From Fibrobacter sp. (GTDB taxonomy: Bacteria > Fibrobacterota > Fibrobacteria > Fibrobacterales > Fibrobacteraceae), in NCBI GenBank assembly GCA_024399065.1, contig JAKSIB010000002.1:124001-188000 (forward strand): a DNA stretch of 64,000 nt. The letters are read 5' to 3'. How positions within the stretch are numbered: the stretch's first letter is position 1; each line of letters opens with the position of its first letter. The notes beneath the pieces are model-generated. The model had not been told where the DNA came from, did no database searches, and worked only from the letters and a program-made list of their open reading frames with translations. Positions 1 through 8,269 of the stretch are shown one piece after another. A program made the translations under genes and the position numbers.

Positions 1-789
1 GATGAACTGGAAAAGATTGTAGACGCCTTTGGATTCGTCCGCGGGAAGGATACGCTGTACCAGACCGGCGACATCATCAACAAGGGTCCGGACATGCTGC
101 GAGCCATCAAGTTCGTGCAGCAGAACGGGATCTTGACTGTCCGCGGAAACCACGAGGAACACCTCATCCGCATGATGACCACGCCGCAATGCGACTGGAC
201 CGAAAAACAATGCGCACGCTTTGCCCGTCTCCCTCTGGAAGACTGGGAATACATTCTCGCCGAGGTTCAGAACTGGCCCCTCTGGCGCGACACACCCCAC
301 GCGCTTCTGGTCCATGCCGGGCTGGAACCGGGCAAGACGCGTCTGGAGGATATGGACCCGAAGGTCATCTTGTCCATCCGCTATTGGAACGATATTCCCT
401 GGTTTGATCAGGTGACGTGGAATAAGCCTGTGGTGTTTGGCCACTGGGCCAAGATGGGATTCGTGGACCGTCGCCCCCACTTCATCGGGCTGGATTCCGG
501 ATGCGTGTACGGCAAGAAGCTTACCGCCTGGTGTCCGGAAGAAGACAAATTCTACGTGGTGCCCGCCGCCCGCGAATACTCTCCCGTAAAGGACAAGGCA
601 AAGACCGCACTGGATGCGCCCTGCAAGGTGCCCGGCGACAAGCTCCCCGAAGAAGAACGTCCCAAAACCTTCGACGACATCAAGGCCCGTATTGCCAGTG
701 GCGACATCGCCCCCGCCGACAACAGCAAGGAAGCCGAAGCCATCCGCAAGGCTAGCCCCAGCATCACCGCCGAATGGAGCGGTTACTAA
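1..789 (+). CDS. Metallophosphoesterase, PPP/ApaH-like (5' partial)
   Basis: The frame is open from the first base, so the N-terminus with the first metal ligands (D-x-H) lies outside the window. Numbering from base 1, GDIINKGPD (residues 23-31) and GNHE (49-52) are the second and third metal-binding blocks of calcineurin-like phosphoesterases. VFGHW and a later GLDSGCVYGKKLTAW match the distal His and the end of the fold in diadenosine tetraphosphatase (ApaH) and PPP Ser/Thr phosphatases. About 100 further residues, charged and proline-rich, follow the domain and look disordered. The substrate could be a dinucleoside polyphosphate or a phosphoprotein; the sequence does not decide. A strong terminator follows. 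Confidence 0.85.
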   Translation, partial: DELEKIVDAFGFVRGKDTLYQTGDIINKGPDMLRAIKFVQQNGILTVRGNHEEHLIRMMTTPQCDWTEKQCARFARLPLEDWEYILAEVQNWPLWRDTPHALLVHAGLEPGKTRLEDMDPKVILSIRYWNDIPWFDQVTWNKPVVFGHWAKMGFVDRRPHFIGLDSGCVYGKKLTAWCPEEDKFYVVPAAREYSPVKDKAKTALDAPCKVPGDKLPEEERPKTFDDIKARIASGDIAPADNSKEAEAIRKASPSITAEWSGY

Positions 790-799
790 CCTGCACAAT

Positions 800-894
800 G
801 TCATCCCGGACTTGTTCCGGGATCTCCTTCCCCAAACTGTCACCCCGGACTTGTTCCGAATTCATATGTCACCCCGGCGAAGGCCGGGGTCTCC
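800..894. repeat. Three copies of a GTCATCCCGG-type interspersed repeat
   Basis: Three related units begin at 800, 839 and 868, each starting GTCAYCCCGG; the first and third end in a GGxTCTCC motif. Related copies in reverse orientation lie at about 1371-1415 and 846-874 of the 21.8-kb segment (21846-21874). The unit is a small palindrome and is probably a dispersed REP-like element. Confidence 0.7.
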
Positions 895-902
895 TTTTTT
901 TT
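871..902 (+). terminator. Rho-independent terminator made from the third repeat unit
   Basis: ACCCCGGC and GCCGGGGT form an 8-bp perfect stem with loop GAAG, followed after CTCC by eight T residues. It ends the phosphoesterase transcript before the GIY-YIG gene. Confidence 0.8.
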
Positions 903-968
903 ACAAAATAAACATGCCAAACATTAAATAAAAATCGTGTTATAAGGTAGAACCTCAAAAGGAGCCTT

Positions 969-1391
969 ATGAACTCGCAAAACTTCTACGTATACTTACT
1001 CACAAACAAATACAAGACTTGTTTCTATGTCGGTGTAACGAACGATCTTACCCGTAGGATGATTGAGCATAAATCCAAAAGAAACGAGGGATTTACGCAA
1101 AGATACAATATAGACACGCTTGTATACTACGAATGTTTTTTTCAAATAGAGCACGCCATTGCAAGGGAAAAGCAACTAAAGCGATGGCATAGACTGTGGA
1201 AGATAAATCTAGTCGAAAAGAACAATGCAGAATGGAATGATTTATCCTACAGCATAGGCGTTACAGATGAAACCGTAAAGAATGTTGCTAGAAAGGTCCT
1301 GCAAGAAAAGGAGATCCTCCCCCTACGGGGACCAGCCACACTAAGGAACAAGTTCCTAAGTGTGTTGCAGCCGGCTCGGAGGCCGGGATGA
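969..1391 (+). CDS. GIY-YIG nuclease-superfamily protein (UPF0213-like)
   Basis: The N-terminal 85 residues carry the GIY-YIG fold: YVYLLTNK (the GIY strand), FYVGVTNDLTRRMIEHK (YIG strand plus the catalytic-type Arg), and KQLKRWHRLWKINLVEK near the end of the domain. Such small single-domain proteins are common in Bacteroidota and Fibrobacterota, often near repeats, and their role is unknown. A ribosome site AGGAG lies 6 bases before the ATG. The last 28 or so codons (from about 1305) run through a repeat tract rather than conserved domain sequence, so the C-terminus looks like read-through of inserted repeat DNA. The domain call is firm; nuclease activity is not shown. Confidence 0.82.
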   Translation: MNSQNFYVYLLTNKYKTCFYVGVTNDLTRRMIEHKSKRNEGFTQRYNIDTLVYYECFFQIEHAIAREKQLKRWHRLWKINLVEKNNAEWNDLSYSIGVTDETVKNVARKVLQEKEILPLRGPATLRNKFLSVLQPARRPG

Positions 1392-1415
1392 CACGCAATG
1401 CGAAGCCGGGATGAC
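1311..1415. repeat. Repeat tract overlapping the 3' end of the GIY-YIG gene
   Basis: Contains GGAGATCC at 1310-1317, a small AGGAAC/GTTCCT hairpin, and two partial copies of the GCCGGGATGAC unit (about 1371-1392 and 1402-1415). It is the reverse orientation of the family at 800-894 and lies between two convergent genes. Confidence 0.6.
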
Positions 1416-1417
1416 AG

Positions 1418-2056
1418 TTAGAAATTACAACCTTCTACGCAGCGGTTGTTTTCGAACTTGGCCTCAAGAACCTTGAGGCCCTTTTTGTATCTGCGATAAG
1501 AGCCATGTCTCATCCCATGTTCAAAAGTCATTTCCTCCACCAAGGAACCAACTTCATCAAAGACTTTTCCCACACCGTGGATATGCCCCTTCACATAGGG
1601 AAGCTTACGGCGCAGATTGCCGTTCTCGTAATATTCCTCGGTCATTCCGTTCAGGATTCCGTCCCTATAAACTTCCTTGGATTTCTTCCCACCGCTTTCA
1701 AAGTAGGTGGTTGAAATTCCTTCCTCGATACCTTCCAGGTAACCGATGGTCTGCCACAATTTTCCGTTTTCATAATAGCTGCGGAACACCCCGTCCAACT
1801 TGCCGTTCTTGTAGGGAGCCTCCACAGCCTTTTTGCCGTTGGGATGGTAGGAAACAGCCACCCCTTCGCGAACATCCGTACCCGCCAGCACCGTATAAAC
1901 TCGGGCCAGGGAACCATCGGCAAAAGTGGTTTTTACCGTGTCATATTTGACCTGCGTCACATTTTGGGACCCGGCATCGGCACCGAAAGCCGAAACCGCC
2001 GCAAACAGCAGGATTATGGAGATATTCACAACGAAAAAAAAGCGTTTCATTGCCAT
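1418..2056 (-). CDS. Secreted MORN_2-repeat protein (YwqK-like)
   Basis: A signal peptide (residues 1-26, ending AVSAFGA) is followed by at least five tandem MORN-variant repeats of about 23 residues, each with a Y-x-x-NGK(L) core: YHPNGKKAVEAPYKNGKLDG, YYENGKLWQTIGYLEG, YFESGGKKSKEVYRDG and YYENGNLRRKLPYVKG, then FDEVGSL. Proteins with these repeats, sometimes labelled YwqK-family antitoxins, form beta-strand ladders of unknown role, usually in the envelope. Two in-frame ATGs (codons 1 and 3) are possible; GAGGGG lies upstream of both. No toxin partner is adjacent, so an antitoxin role is not supported here. Confidence 0.75.
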   Translation of the reverse strand: MAMKRFFFVVNISIILLFAAVSAFGADAGSQNVTQVKYDTVKTTFADGSLARVYTVLAGTDVREGVAVSYHPNGKKAVEAPYKNGKLDGVFRSYYENGKLWQTIGYLEGIEEGISTTYFESGGKKSKEVYRDGILNGMTEEYYENGNLRRKLPYVKGHIHGVGKVFDEVGSLVEEMTFEHGMRHGSYRRYKKGLKVLEAKFENNRCVEGCNF

Positions 2057-2101
2057 AAAATGTAACTAATTCCCCTCATTTTATGTATTTTGTGGGGCGA
2101 C

Positions 2102-3613
2102 ATGCGCATTACATTTTTAAATCCTCCGTTCCACCCGATGTTCAGCCGCGAATCCCGCAGCCCGTGTGTAACGAAGTCTAGTACACTTTATTGGCCAATG
2201 TTCTTGAGCTATGCTGCCGGCACTGTTGAAGCCGACGGTAACGAGATTCAGCTCATCGACAGCCCGGCCATGGAACTGGACCTGTCCCAGACCTTGGAAG
2301 GCATCAAGAAGTTTGATCCGGCCCTGGTCATCTGCAGCACCAGCACTCCCAGCATTTTGAACGACCTTAAGGTGGTCAAGGCTATCAAGGAAGCTTTGCC
2401 TAACGTGAAGATTGCCATCATGGGCACTCACGCTACCGCAGAGCCTCTGGAATCCATGGAAATGGAACCTGCCCTGGACTACGTGATTATCGGTGAAGCC
2501 GACTACACCAGCCGCAACCTGGTCCGCACCCTCCGTGGCGACGAAGGTGCCGCCCCTATCGGTCAGTTTGCAGGTCTCGCCTACCGTACCGCCGAAGGCA
2601 AGGTGGACTTCCAGCCCGAAGGCCCGAAGATCGAGAACCTGAACGAACTGCCCTGGGTTTCCAAGGTTTACCGCAAGCATCTTTACAGCTGCTACAAGAA
2701 GTACTTCTACGGCGCCAATCTGAACCCGCTGATCGTTATCCTCAGCGGCCGCGGCTGCCCCAACCATTGTAGCTACTGCGTCATTCCTCAGACCTTGAAT
2801 GGTCACAAGTTCCGCCGTCGCGATCCTAAGGACGTGGTGGACGAACTGCAGTACATCAAGGACAACTTCGAGGATCTTGGCGAAGTCTTCTTCGAAGACG
2901 ATACCTTTACCGCAAGCCACGAACACGTTCGTGCCATCTGCAACCTGATTCTGGAACGCGGCCTCAAGATTACCTGGAGCTGCAACGCCCGCGCAGACGT
3001 CCCCCTGGACCTTCTCAAGCTCATGAAGAAGGCTGGCGGTCGCGAAATGTGCGTCGGTTTCGAAAGCGCTTCCCCGGAAGTTCTGGAAAACATCCACAAG
3101 GGCGTCAAGAACACCGACAAGGCTATCGAATTCACCAAGAACGCCCGCAAGGCAGGCCTCTTGGTTCACGGCTGCTTCATGGTGGGTAACCCCGGCGACA
3201 CTCCCCAGACCCTCCGCATGACTCTGGACTACGCCAAGAAGTTGAACCCCAATACGGCTCAGTTCTACCCCATCATGGCTTACCCCGGTACCGAAGCCTA
3301 CAAGGAAGCTTTGGCCAGCGGCGCCCTGCAGACCAAGGACTACAACCAGTGGCTGGACAAGGACGGTTTCCACCGTACAACCATCCAGCGTGGCGAACTC
3401 ACTAGCCAGGCTCTGGTGGACTTCTGCGACAAGGCTCGCCGCGAGTTCTACCTCCGCCCCAGCTACATCTGGCGCCAGGGCATCATGGCATTGAAGAACC
3501 CCCGTGAACGCTACCGCGTGTTCCGCGGCTTCAACACCTTGGTGAAGCACTTGTTCCGCAAGCACGGCGAACTGGCTCCCGTAGCCCGCCAGGCTCCCAC
3601 GATCAAGCAGTAA
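2102..3613 (+). CDS. B12-binding radical SAM protein (BchE/P-methylase type)
   Basis: The N-terminal 150 residues form a Rossmann-like cobalamin-binding domain beginning MRITFLNPPFHP. The radical SAM core follows, with the [4Fe-4S] motif CPNHCSYC at about residues 219-226. Members of this class use methylcobalamin or B12 with a 5'-deoxyadenosyl radical to methylate or rearrange unreactive carbons. The substrate cannot be told from sequence. I chose the ATG at 2102 over a TTG four codons earlier because the family starts M-[RK]-I-x-F-x-N-P-P; GGGG lies just upstream. It is a single-gene unit with a terminator directly after it. Confidence 0.88.
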   Translation: MRITFLNPPFHPMFSRESRSPCVTKSSTLYWPMFLSYAAGTVEADGNEIQLIDSPAMELDLSQTLEGIKKFDPALVICSTSTPSILNDLKVVKAIKEALPNVKIAIMGTHATAEPLESMEMEPALDYVIIGEADYTSRNLVRTLRGDEGAAPIGQFAGLAYRTAEGKVDFQPEGPKIENLNELPWVSKVYRKHLYSCYKKYFYGANLNPLIVILSGRGCPNHCSYCVIPQTLNGHKFRRRDPKDVVDELQYIKDNFEDLGEVFFEDDTFTASHEHVRAICNLILERGLKITWSCNARADVPLDLLKLMKKAGGREMCVGFESASPEVLENIHKGVKNTDKAIEFTKNARKAGLLVHGCFMVGNPGDTPQTLRMTLDYAKKLNPNTAQFYPIMAYPGTEAYKEALASGALQTKDYNQWLDKDGFHRTTIQRGELTSQALVDFCDKARREFYLRPSYIWRQGIMALKNPRERYRVFRGFNTLVKHLFRKHGELAPVARQAPTIKQ

Positions 3614-3633
3614 GCTTCGACACGAATCTTAAG

Positions 3634-3663
3634 ACGCGCGACCTGAATGGCCGCGCGTTTTTC
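3634..3663 (+). terminator. Terminator of the radical SAM gene
   Basis: ACGCGCG (3634-3640) pairs with CGCGCGT (3652-3658) around an 11-base loop, followed by a T run. Confidence 0.75.
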
Positions 3664-3693
3664 ATTTGAAAGTCAAAGCTCAATTTACCGTAG

Positions 3694-3728
3694 ATAAAAA
3701 AAAGACCGTCATTACTGACGGCCTTTTT
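3694..3728 (-). terminator. Terminator of the downstream lipoprotein gene (minus strand)
   Basis: CCGTCA/TGACGG stem at 3706-3721 with a 4-base loop. On the minus strand it runs into eight or more T residues. It is also flanked by TTTTT on the plus strand, so it may act in both directions. Confidence 0.75.
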
Positions 3729-3746
3729 CAATAGTCTTTGTAAGAA

Positions 3747-5060
3747 CTAGTAGACGCTCAACTTACAAGTTGCAGCCTTGATGCTGTTACCAGTCAAGCC
3801 AACGCAAACCATCTTGCTGAGGGTAAGGTCTTCACCCTGCTTAAGTGCTTCATTCGGGATGAAGTCCTGCAGGTTGACATTGCTGGAAGACTTTGTACTA
3901 GACTTAGTCTGTGTACCATAGGTCAAGGTCAAGGAAACATCAGACGGGCACTGGTTATTCACCTGCACATCCACATCGCAAGAGGAACGACCAGCTTCGC
4001 AAGAAACTCTTACGCTGGGCTTGTCACCATCGTAGCTCGGTTCGAAGGTGTAATTGATCACCATGCAGCCACCATCAGGAATGCTGAGGGAGGTTTCCTT
4101 CACCTTGGTCTGACCGCCGGTACGGGTAATGTGGAAGGCATATTCCGGACCATCGCTGACGCGAACCGCCGGGCAAGTCACAGACTGAACGGTCTTGTCT
4201 GCATTGCCAACGACAAGCTTCGGGGCAAAGCCATCAGTTGCCTTGGTAAAGGTGTGGGTATAGGTTTCAGTACCAGCAGTACCTTCCCAAGTGTAGGAAT
4301 TGATTGCGGAATTACTCTTACAGCCCGAGACCTTCCAGGAAACGTTCGGAGTAGCCTGGAAGTCTACAGTACCGACAACATCAGTAGTGCAGGAACAACC
4401 GGTAATGGGGTCACCATTGACCTGGATCGGGGAGCATGCAATCGTTTCGGTAGCGCCATCAGGCATGGACACGATCACAGAAGCACCATAGGAACCAGAA
4501 TTGGCATAAGTCAAATGAGCACTGTTTGCGTTGACCTTATCGCCAGCGTTGACAGTGGGAGCACCTTCGAAACTCCATTCATAAGATGCAGTTGCAAACT
4601 TCATGCCGGTATAGCCACTGGTAGTGGTGTTCGGAGTAAACTTGAACTGGCCGGCATCGGCCACGCCCTTACTGATGGCTGCAGTAGCCGGGCTACAAGA
4701 ACCCAAACCAGTAACTTCGGGAACAGCGACGGTGTCAATCGGGTTCACAGGAATTTCACCGATATCATCGTCACCACCGCCAATTTCAATTGTGGTTGTA
4801 TCAACAAAGTCTGTGTTTTCGCCACCCTGGGTCGGATCATCGGTAGAACTGGTATCTTCAGGAACTTCTTCCTTTTTAAAAGCACCATCGCAGTTCGTCT
4901 TGGAAGCAAGACAAACAGCCAGACCACTGGGCATAGCAGAAGGATCTGCCAAAAAAGCACTTTCAGCACCAAGGGGTTCATAAATTTCCCCCTGACCGCA
5001 GGCCCAGAAGACTGCGGTGACTGCAGAAACTGCAACAACAGCTAAAATTTTCTTGTTCAT
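3747..5060 (-). CDS. Large lipoprotein with PKD-like domains, function unknown
   Basis: MNKKILAVVAVSAVTAVFWAC is a lipoprotein signal with the lipobox cysteine at residue 21. An acidic, Thr/Asp-rich linker follows (about 65-110, including a GGGDDD run). Two stretches resemble PKD/Ig-like domains (about 115-215 and 225-295): each has a Y-x-W-x-F/E-G-like core and a GSYGASV- or DGFAPKLV-type edge strand. The last 140 residues form a cysteine-containing beta-rich domain (CMVINYTFEP, SCEAGRSSC, NNQCPSDVSL). An AGAGG-type ribosome site precedes the ATG. It is probably a surface-exposed lipoprotein; I recognise no enzymatic motif. Confidence 0.7.
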   Translation of the reverse strand: MNKKILAVVAVSAVTAVFWACGQGEIYEPLGAESAFLADPSAMPSGLAVCLASKTNCDGAFKKEEVPEDTSSTDDPTQGGENTDFVDTTTIEIGGGDDDIGEIPVNPIDTVAVPEVTGLGSCSPATAAISKGVADAGQFKFTPNTTTSGYTGMKFATASYEWSFEGAPTVNAGDKVNANSAHLTYANSGSYGASVIVSMPDGATETIACSPIQVNGDPITGCSCTTDVVGTVDFQATPNVSWKVSGCKSNSAINSYTWEGTAGTETYTHTFTKATDGFAPKLVVGNADKTVQSVTCPAVRVSDGPEYAFHITRTGGQTKVKETSLSIPDGGCMVINYTFEPSYDGDKPSVRVSCEAGRSSCDVDVQVNNQCPSDVSLTLTYGTQTKSSTKSSSNVNLQDFIPNEALKQGEDLTLSKMVCVGLTGNSIKAATCKLSVY

Positions 5061-5127
5061 AACAAAAACCTCTTCATCCTAATTTAAATAAATCTTTTCA
5101 AAAGCGGAACTTTTTTAAAACTATTTT

Positions 5128-5922
5128 CTAGTCCTGGGGGCCGTCTTCCACGGAAATTTTGCGCTGTCCAGTGATAAATTGGTGCACATATGGGTTACTA
5201 GTGTTCTTAATTTCGTCCACTGTTCCCACTTCGATGATTCTTCCGTTATACAGCATGGCGATTCGGTCGGCCACCTTGAAGGCACTGACCATGTCGTGGG
5301 TCACCACCACGGAAGTCACCCCAAGTTTGCTCTGCATATCCAGGATCAAGTCATTGATCACGTCGCTGGTAATGGGGTCAAGACCGGTGGTCGGTTCATC
5401 GTAGAGCAGAATTTCGGGGTTCAGGGCGATGGCGCGGGCCAGAGCAACACGCTTACGCATACCGCCTGAAAGTTCGGAAGGCATCTTGGTGCGGAATTCC
5501 GGAACCAGGTTGATCATCTGGAGTTTTTCAGTCACCACGTCCTGAATCTGCTTTTCGGACAGTTCCGGATGATGTTCACGGAGAGCGAAGGCGATATTTT
5601 CACCGGTGTTCATGGAGTCGAACAGGGCGCCCATCTGGAACAGCATGCCCATCTTGCGGCGGATGGTATGGGTGTCAAAGAACTTCGGCGTACTGATGGT
5701 GACGCCGTCCACGGTCACTTCGCCGCCATCCGGCTGGAGAAGGCCGATCATGTGCTTAAGGATAACGGACTTGCCACCACCGGACTTACCGATAATGACC
5801 ATAGTCTCGCCACGGCGGATGTCCAGATTCACATCGCACAGAACGTCCTGGGGACCGAAGGATTTCTTCAGGCCCTTAAGGCGGATGGCGATATCATTTG
5901 GGTCGATCTTTACATTTGGCAT
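5128..5922 (-). CDS. mlaF: ABC transporter ATP-binding protein of the Mla (phospholipid) type
   Basis: ABC ATPase with Walker A GKSGGGKS (about residues 46-53), signature LSGGM, and Walker B ILLYDEPT followed by the H-loop VVTHDM. The LSGGMRKRVALARAIALNPE segment is typical of the MlaF/Ttg2A branch, which powers phospholipid or organic-solvent trafficking between the inner and outer membranes. It follows the permease gene by 16 bases, so the two are one operon. No MlaD-type MCE substrate-binding gene is next to them; it must be encoded elsewhere. Confidence 0.9.
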   Translation of the reverse strand: MPNVKIDPNDIAIRLKGLKKSFGPQDVLCDVNLDIRRGETMVIIGKSGGGKSVILKHMIGLLQPDGGEVTVDGVTISTPKFFDTHTIRRKMGMLFQMGALFDSMNTGENIAFALREHHPELSEKQIQDVVTEKLQMINLVPEFRTKMPSELSGGMRKRVALARAIALNPEILLYDEPTTGLDPITSDVINDLILDMQSKLGVTSVVVTHDMVSAFKVADRIAMLYNGRIIEVGTVDEIKNTSNPYVHQFITGQRKISVEDGPQD

Positions 5923-5938
5923 AAGTCACCTTCAAACA

Positions 5939-6721
5939 TCAGAAGAACAGCAGTGCGTCCACCACAAAGTCCAAAATAAGAATCATCAAGCAGCAGGAAA
6001 CCACCACGCTCATGGTAGCGATACCCACACCGCGGGCACCGGCCTTGGCATTAATGCCGTGGTAGTAGCCCAGCAAATAAATAATGGTACCAAAGACAAA
6101 GGACTTGATGACGCCAGACCAGAGGTCCATGGGGTCGAACAAGTACTGCATGCCGGTCACGTAGGTATAAGTCGTGATGTCCAGGCCCAGAACGCAGACA
6201 ATCCAACCACCGATAATAGCCAAGGCGTTGGAAATGATGGTGAGGCAAGGAATCATGGTAATGAAGGCCACGAAACGGGGCAAGGCCAAATAGCGGTAAG
6301 GATTCAGACCCAGCACCGTATAGGCCGCCAGTTCTTCCTTTTCCTTCATGGAACCAAGTTCTGCGGAGATTGCGCTACCCACACGACCTGCCAGCACGAT
6401 AGCCGTAAGCAGGGGTCCAAGTTCGATAAGCACCATCTTACAGGCGGCGGTTCCCACAAACTTGTCTGCAACCAGGTTGTGGAATTCGAATTCCGCACAA
6501 ACCGTGGCCACCATGCCAGTAAAGATGGAAGTCACGAAAAGAAGCGGCAGAGAAGACACACCAATGGAGATCATCTGCTTTACGATGAGGTCCGGGTTCT
6601 TGTGTATATAGCGGAGCTGCTTCAGCGTATTGAGCAGAATGCAGATGACCTCGCCCACGGCAGAGATACCAGTGACAATGACGTCACCGATCCAGACAAT
6701 GGGGCGTAGAATCAAAGGCAT
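5939..6721 (-). CDS. mlaE: MlaE-family ABC permease
   Basis: Five to six hydrophobic segments in 260 residues. The conserved MlaE/YrbE motif ELGPLLTAIVLAGRVGSAIS is followed by AELGSMKEKEELAAYTVLG, the stretch that contacts the ATPase. This is the membrane partner of the ATPase just downstream and part of a lipid-trafficking transporter. It starts 12 bases after dnaB in the same direction, so transcription from dnaB probably continues into it. The family is firm; direction of transport and substrate are not visible. Confidence 0.9.
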   Translation of the reverse strand: MPLILRPIVWIGDVIVTGISAVGEVICILLNTLKQLRYIHKNPDLIVKQMISIGVSSLPLLFVTSIFTGMVATVCAEFEFHNLVADKFVGTAACKMVLIELGPLLTAIVLAGRVGSAISAELGSMKEKEELAAYTVLGLNPYRYLALPRFVAFITMIPCLTIISNALAIIGGWIVCVLGLDITTYTYVTGMQYLFDPMDLWSGVIKSFVFGTIIYLLGYYHGINAKAGARGVGIATMSVVVSCCLMILILDFVVDALLFF

Positions 6722-6733
6722 CGATACAACTCC

Positions 6734-8155
6734 TTAGAAATCAGCAAAATCAGGTGCGGCACCGCCATCACCACCGTCATCATAAGCGTAGGCACCGCCT
6801 TCACCGCCATCCTGACCTTCAGGTGCGGCGTCGTAGAAGGTGGTGTATTCCGGAATAAAGGTCATGGGAATGTCCTTCACGGAACCGTTACGGTGCTTGG
6901 CGACGATCAAGGTAGCCTTGAAGCGGTCTTCGTCACGGTGGGTCTGCACGTAAGGACGTTCCACGAACCACACCATATCAGCATCCTGTTCGATAGAACC
7001 TGATTCACGAAGGTCGGAAAGCTGCGGACGTTCACGTCCCTTTTCTTCTACCTTACGGGAGAGCTGAGCCAGTGCGATCACAGGGATCTGCATTTCCTTG
7101 GCCAAGATCTTAAGGCCACGGGAAATGGCACCGATAGCCACGGCGCGGTTTTCTTCCTTGCCAGTCTTCATCAACTGGAGGTAGTCGATAATCAAAAGGT
7201 CCAGCTTGCCCTTGCGCTTGAGCTGACGAGCCTTACTCATCAATTCCATAATGCCCAGGTCGGCGTTGTCATCCACGAACAAGGGAGCCTGGTTAATCGG
7301 GCTAACGGCGGCGATTAGTTTCTTCTTCTCGTCGCTGCTCAGGTAACCGTTACGGAGCTTGCTCTGGTCAATTGCGGCCTGGGAGCAAAGAAGACGCTGG
7401 GCCAGCTGCATGCCATCCATTTCCAGGCTGAAGAAGGCCACGTTCTGGTTGTACCTGATGGCGGCGTTTGCAGCGATGGTCATGGCGAAGGAGGTCTTAC
7501 CCACACCAGGACGGGCTGCCAAGATAATAAGGTCGGAACGCTGGAGGCCGTTGGTCAATTCATCCAGTTCGGTGATGCCGGTACGGATACCGGTGATGCC
7601 GTCCTTACGTTCATTCAAACGCTGAAGAAGGGGGGACACAAACTGGTCGATGGGCTTGAGGGAGTCGCGGACCTGGTCATCGGCAATGGCCATGACGTCG
7701 CGTTCTGCCACAGAAAGGACTTCGTCCGGGGCGGCGGAGGGGTCCATGGCGCTCTTGATGACGGAATTGGACATCTTGATGAGCTTGCGGAGAACGGCCT
7801 TCTTACGGAGAAGTTCCATGTGCCATTCGACGTTGGCGGAAGACGCCACGGATTCCATCAGTTCGAAAAGGTACTCGCGGCCACCCACCAGCTGAAGCTT
7901 GCCCTTGGATTCCAATTCGGCAGCCAAGGTCACCAGGTCAATGGGGACCACATTACGGTTCAATTCCGTAAGGGCGCGCCAAACCAGCTGGTGCTTTTCC
8001 AAGTAGAAGAAGGTTTCGTCCTTGATTGTCATGATGGCGTTGCCCATCACTTCGGGATCACGGAGAATGCCGCCCAGGAGGCAGCGTTCCGCATCCAGGT
8101 CCATGGGGACCTGACGACCTTCAAAATTACCCTGTTGTTCTTCAAAATCTGACAT
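6734..8155 (-). CDS. dnaB: Replicative DNA helicase
   Basis: Full-length DnaB (473 residues; E. coli has 471). The N-terminal primase-interacting domain starts PMDLDAERCLLGGIL. The RecA-like motor has Walker A ARPGVGKTS, Walker B LLIIDYLQLM, and the conserved DLRESGSIEQDADMVWF block. It unwinds DNA at the replication fork as a hexamer. The C-terminal 25 residues are a Gly/Asp/Ala-rich tail, longer than usual. It is first in a probable dnaB-mlaE-mlaF unit. Confidence 0.97.
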   Translation of the reverse strand: MSDFEEQQGNFEGRQVPMDLDAERCLLGGILRDPEVMGNAIMTIKDETFFYLEKHQLVWRALTELNRNVVPIDLVTLAAELESKGKLQLVGGREYLFELMESVASSANVEWHMELLRKKAVLRKLIKMSNSVIKSAMDPSAAPDEVLSVAERDVMAIADDQVRDSLKPIDQFVSPLLQRLNERKDGITGIRTGITELDELTNGLQRSDLIILAARPGVGKTSFAMTIAANAAIRYNQNVAFFSLEMDGMQLAQRLLCSQAAIDQSKLRNGYLSSDEKKKLIAAVSPINQAPLFVDDNADLGIMELMSKARQLKRKGKLDLLIIDYLQLMKTGKEENRAVAIGAISRGLKILAKEMQIPVIALAQLSRKVEEKGRERPQLSDLRESGSIEQDADMVWFVERPYVQTHRDEDRFKATLIVAKHRNGSVKDIPMTFIPEYTTFYDAAPEGQDGGEGGAYAYDDGGDGGAAPDFADF

Positions 8156-8189
8156 ATACTAATCCACTGGAAATATACATAAAGAAAAC

Positions 8190-8210
8190 GGTGCGCCCAA
8201 AAGACGCACC
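8190..8210 (-). terminator. Terminator after the glycosylase-like gene
   Basis: GGTGCG/CGCACC stem with a 9-base loop; on the minus strand it is followed by GTTTTCTTT. It closes the 11643-8270 transcript just upstream of dnaB. Confidence 0.65.
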
Positions 8211-8269
8211 TCTGTTATTCCCTAATTCGGGTTATTTTTGCAAAAAATGATTTAGCCGAAAGCAACGAG

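Noticed and set aside
1418-2056. Antitoxin function for the MORN-repeat protein
   Set aside because: The YwqK antitoxin label is only a family name; no toxin gene is adjacent and the protein has a signal peptide.
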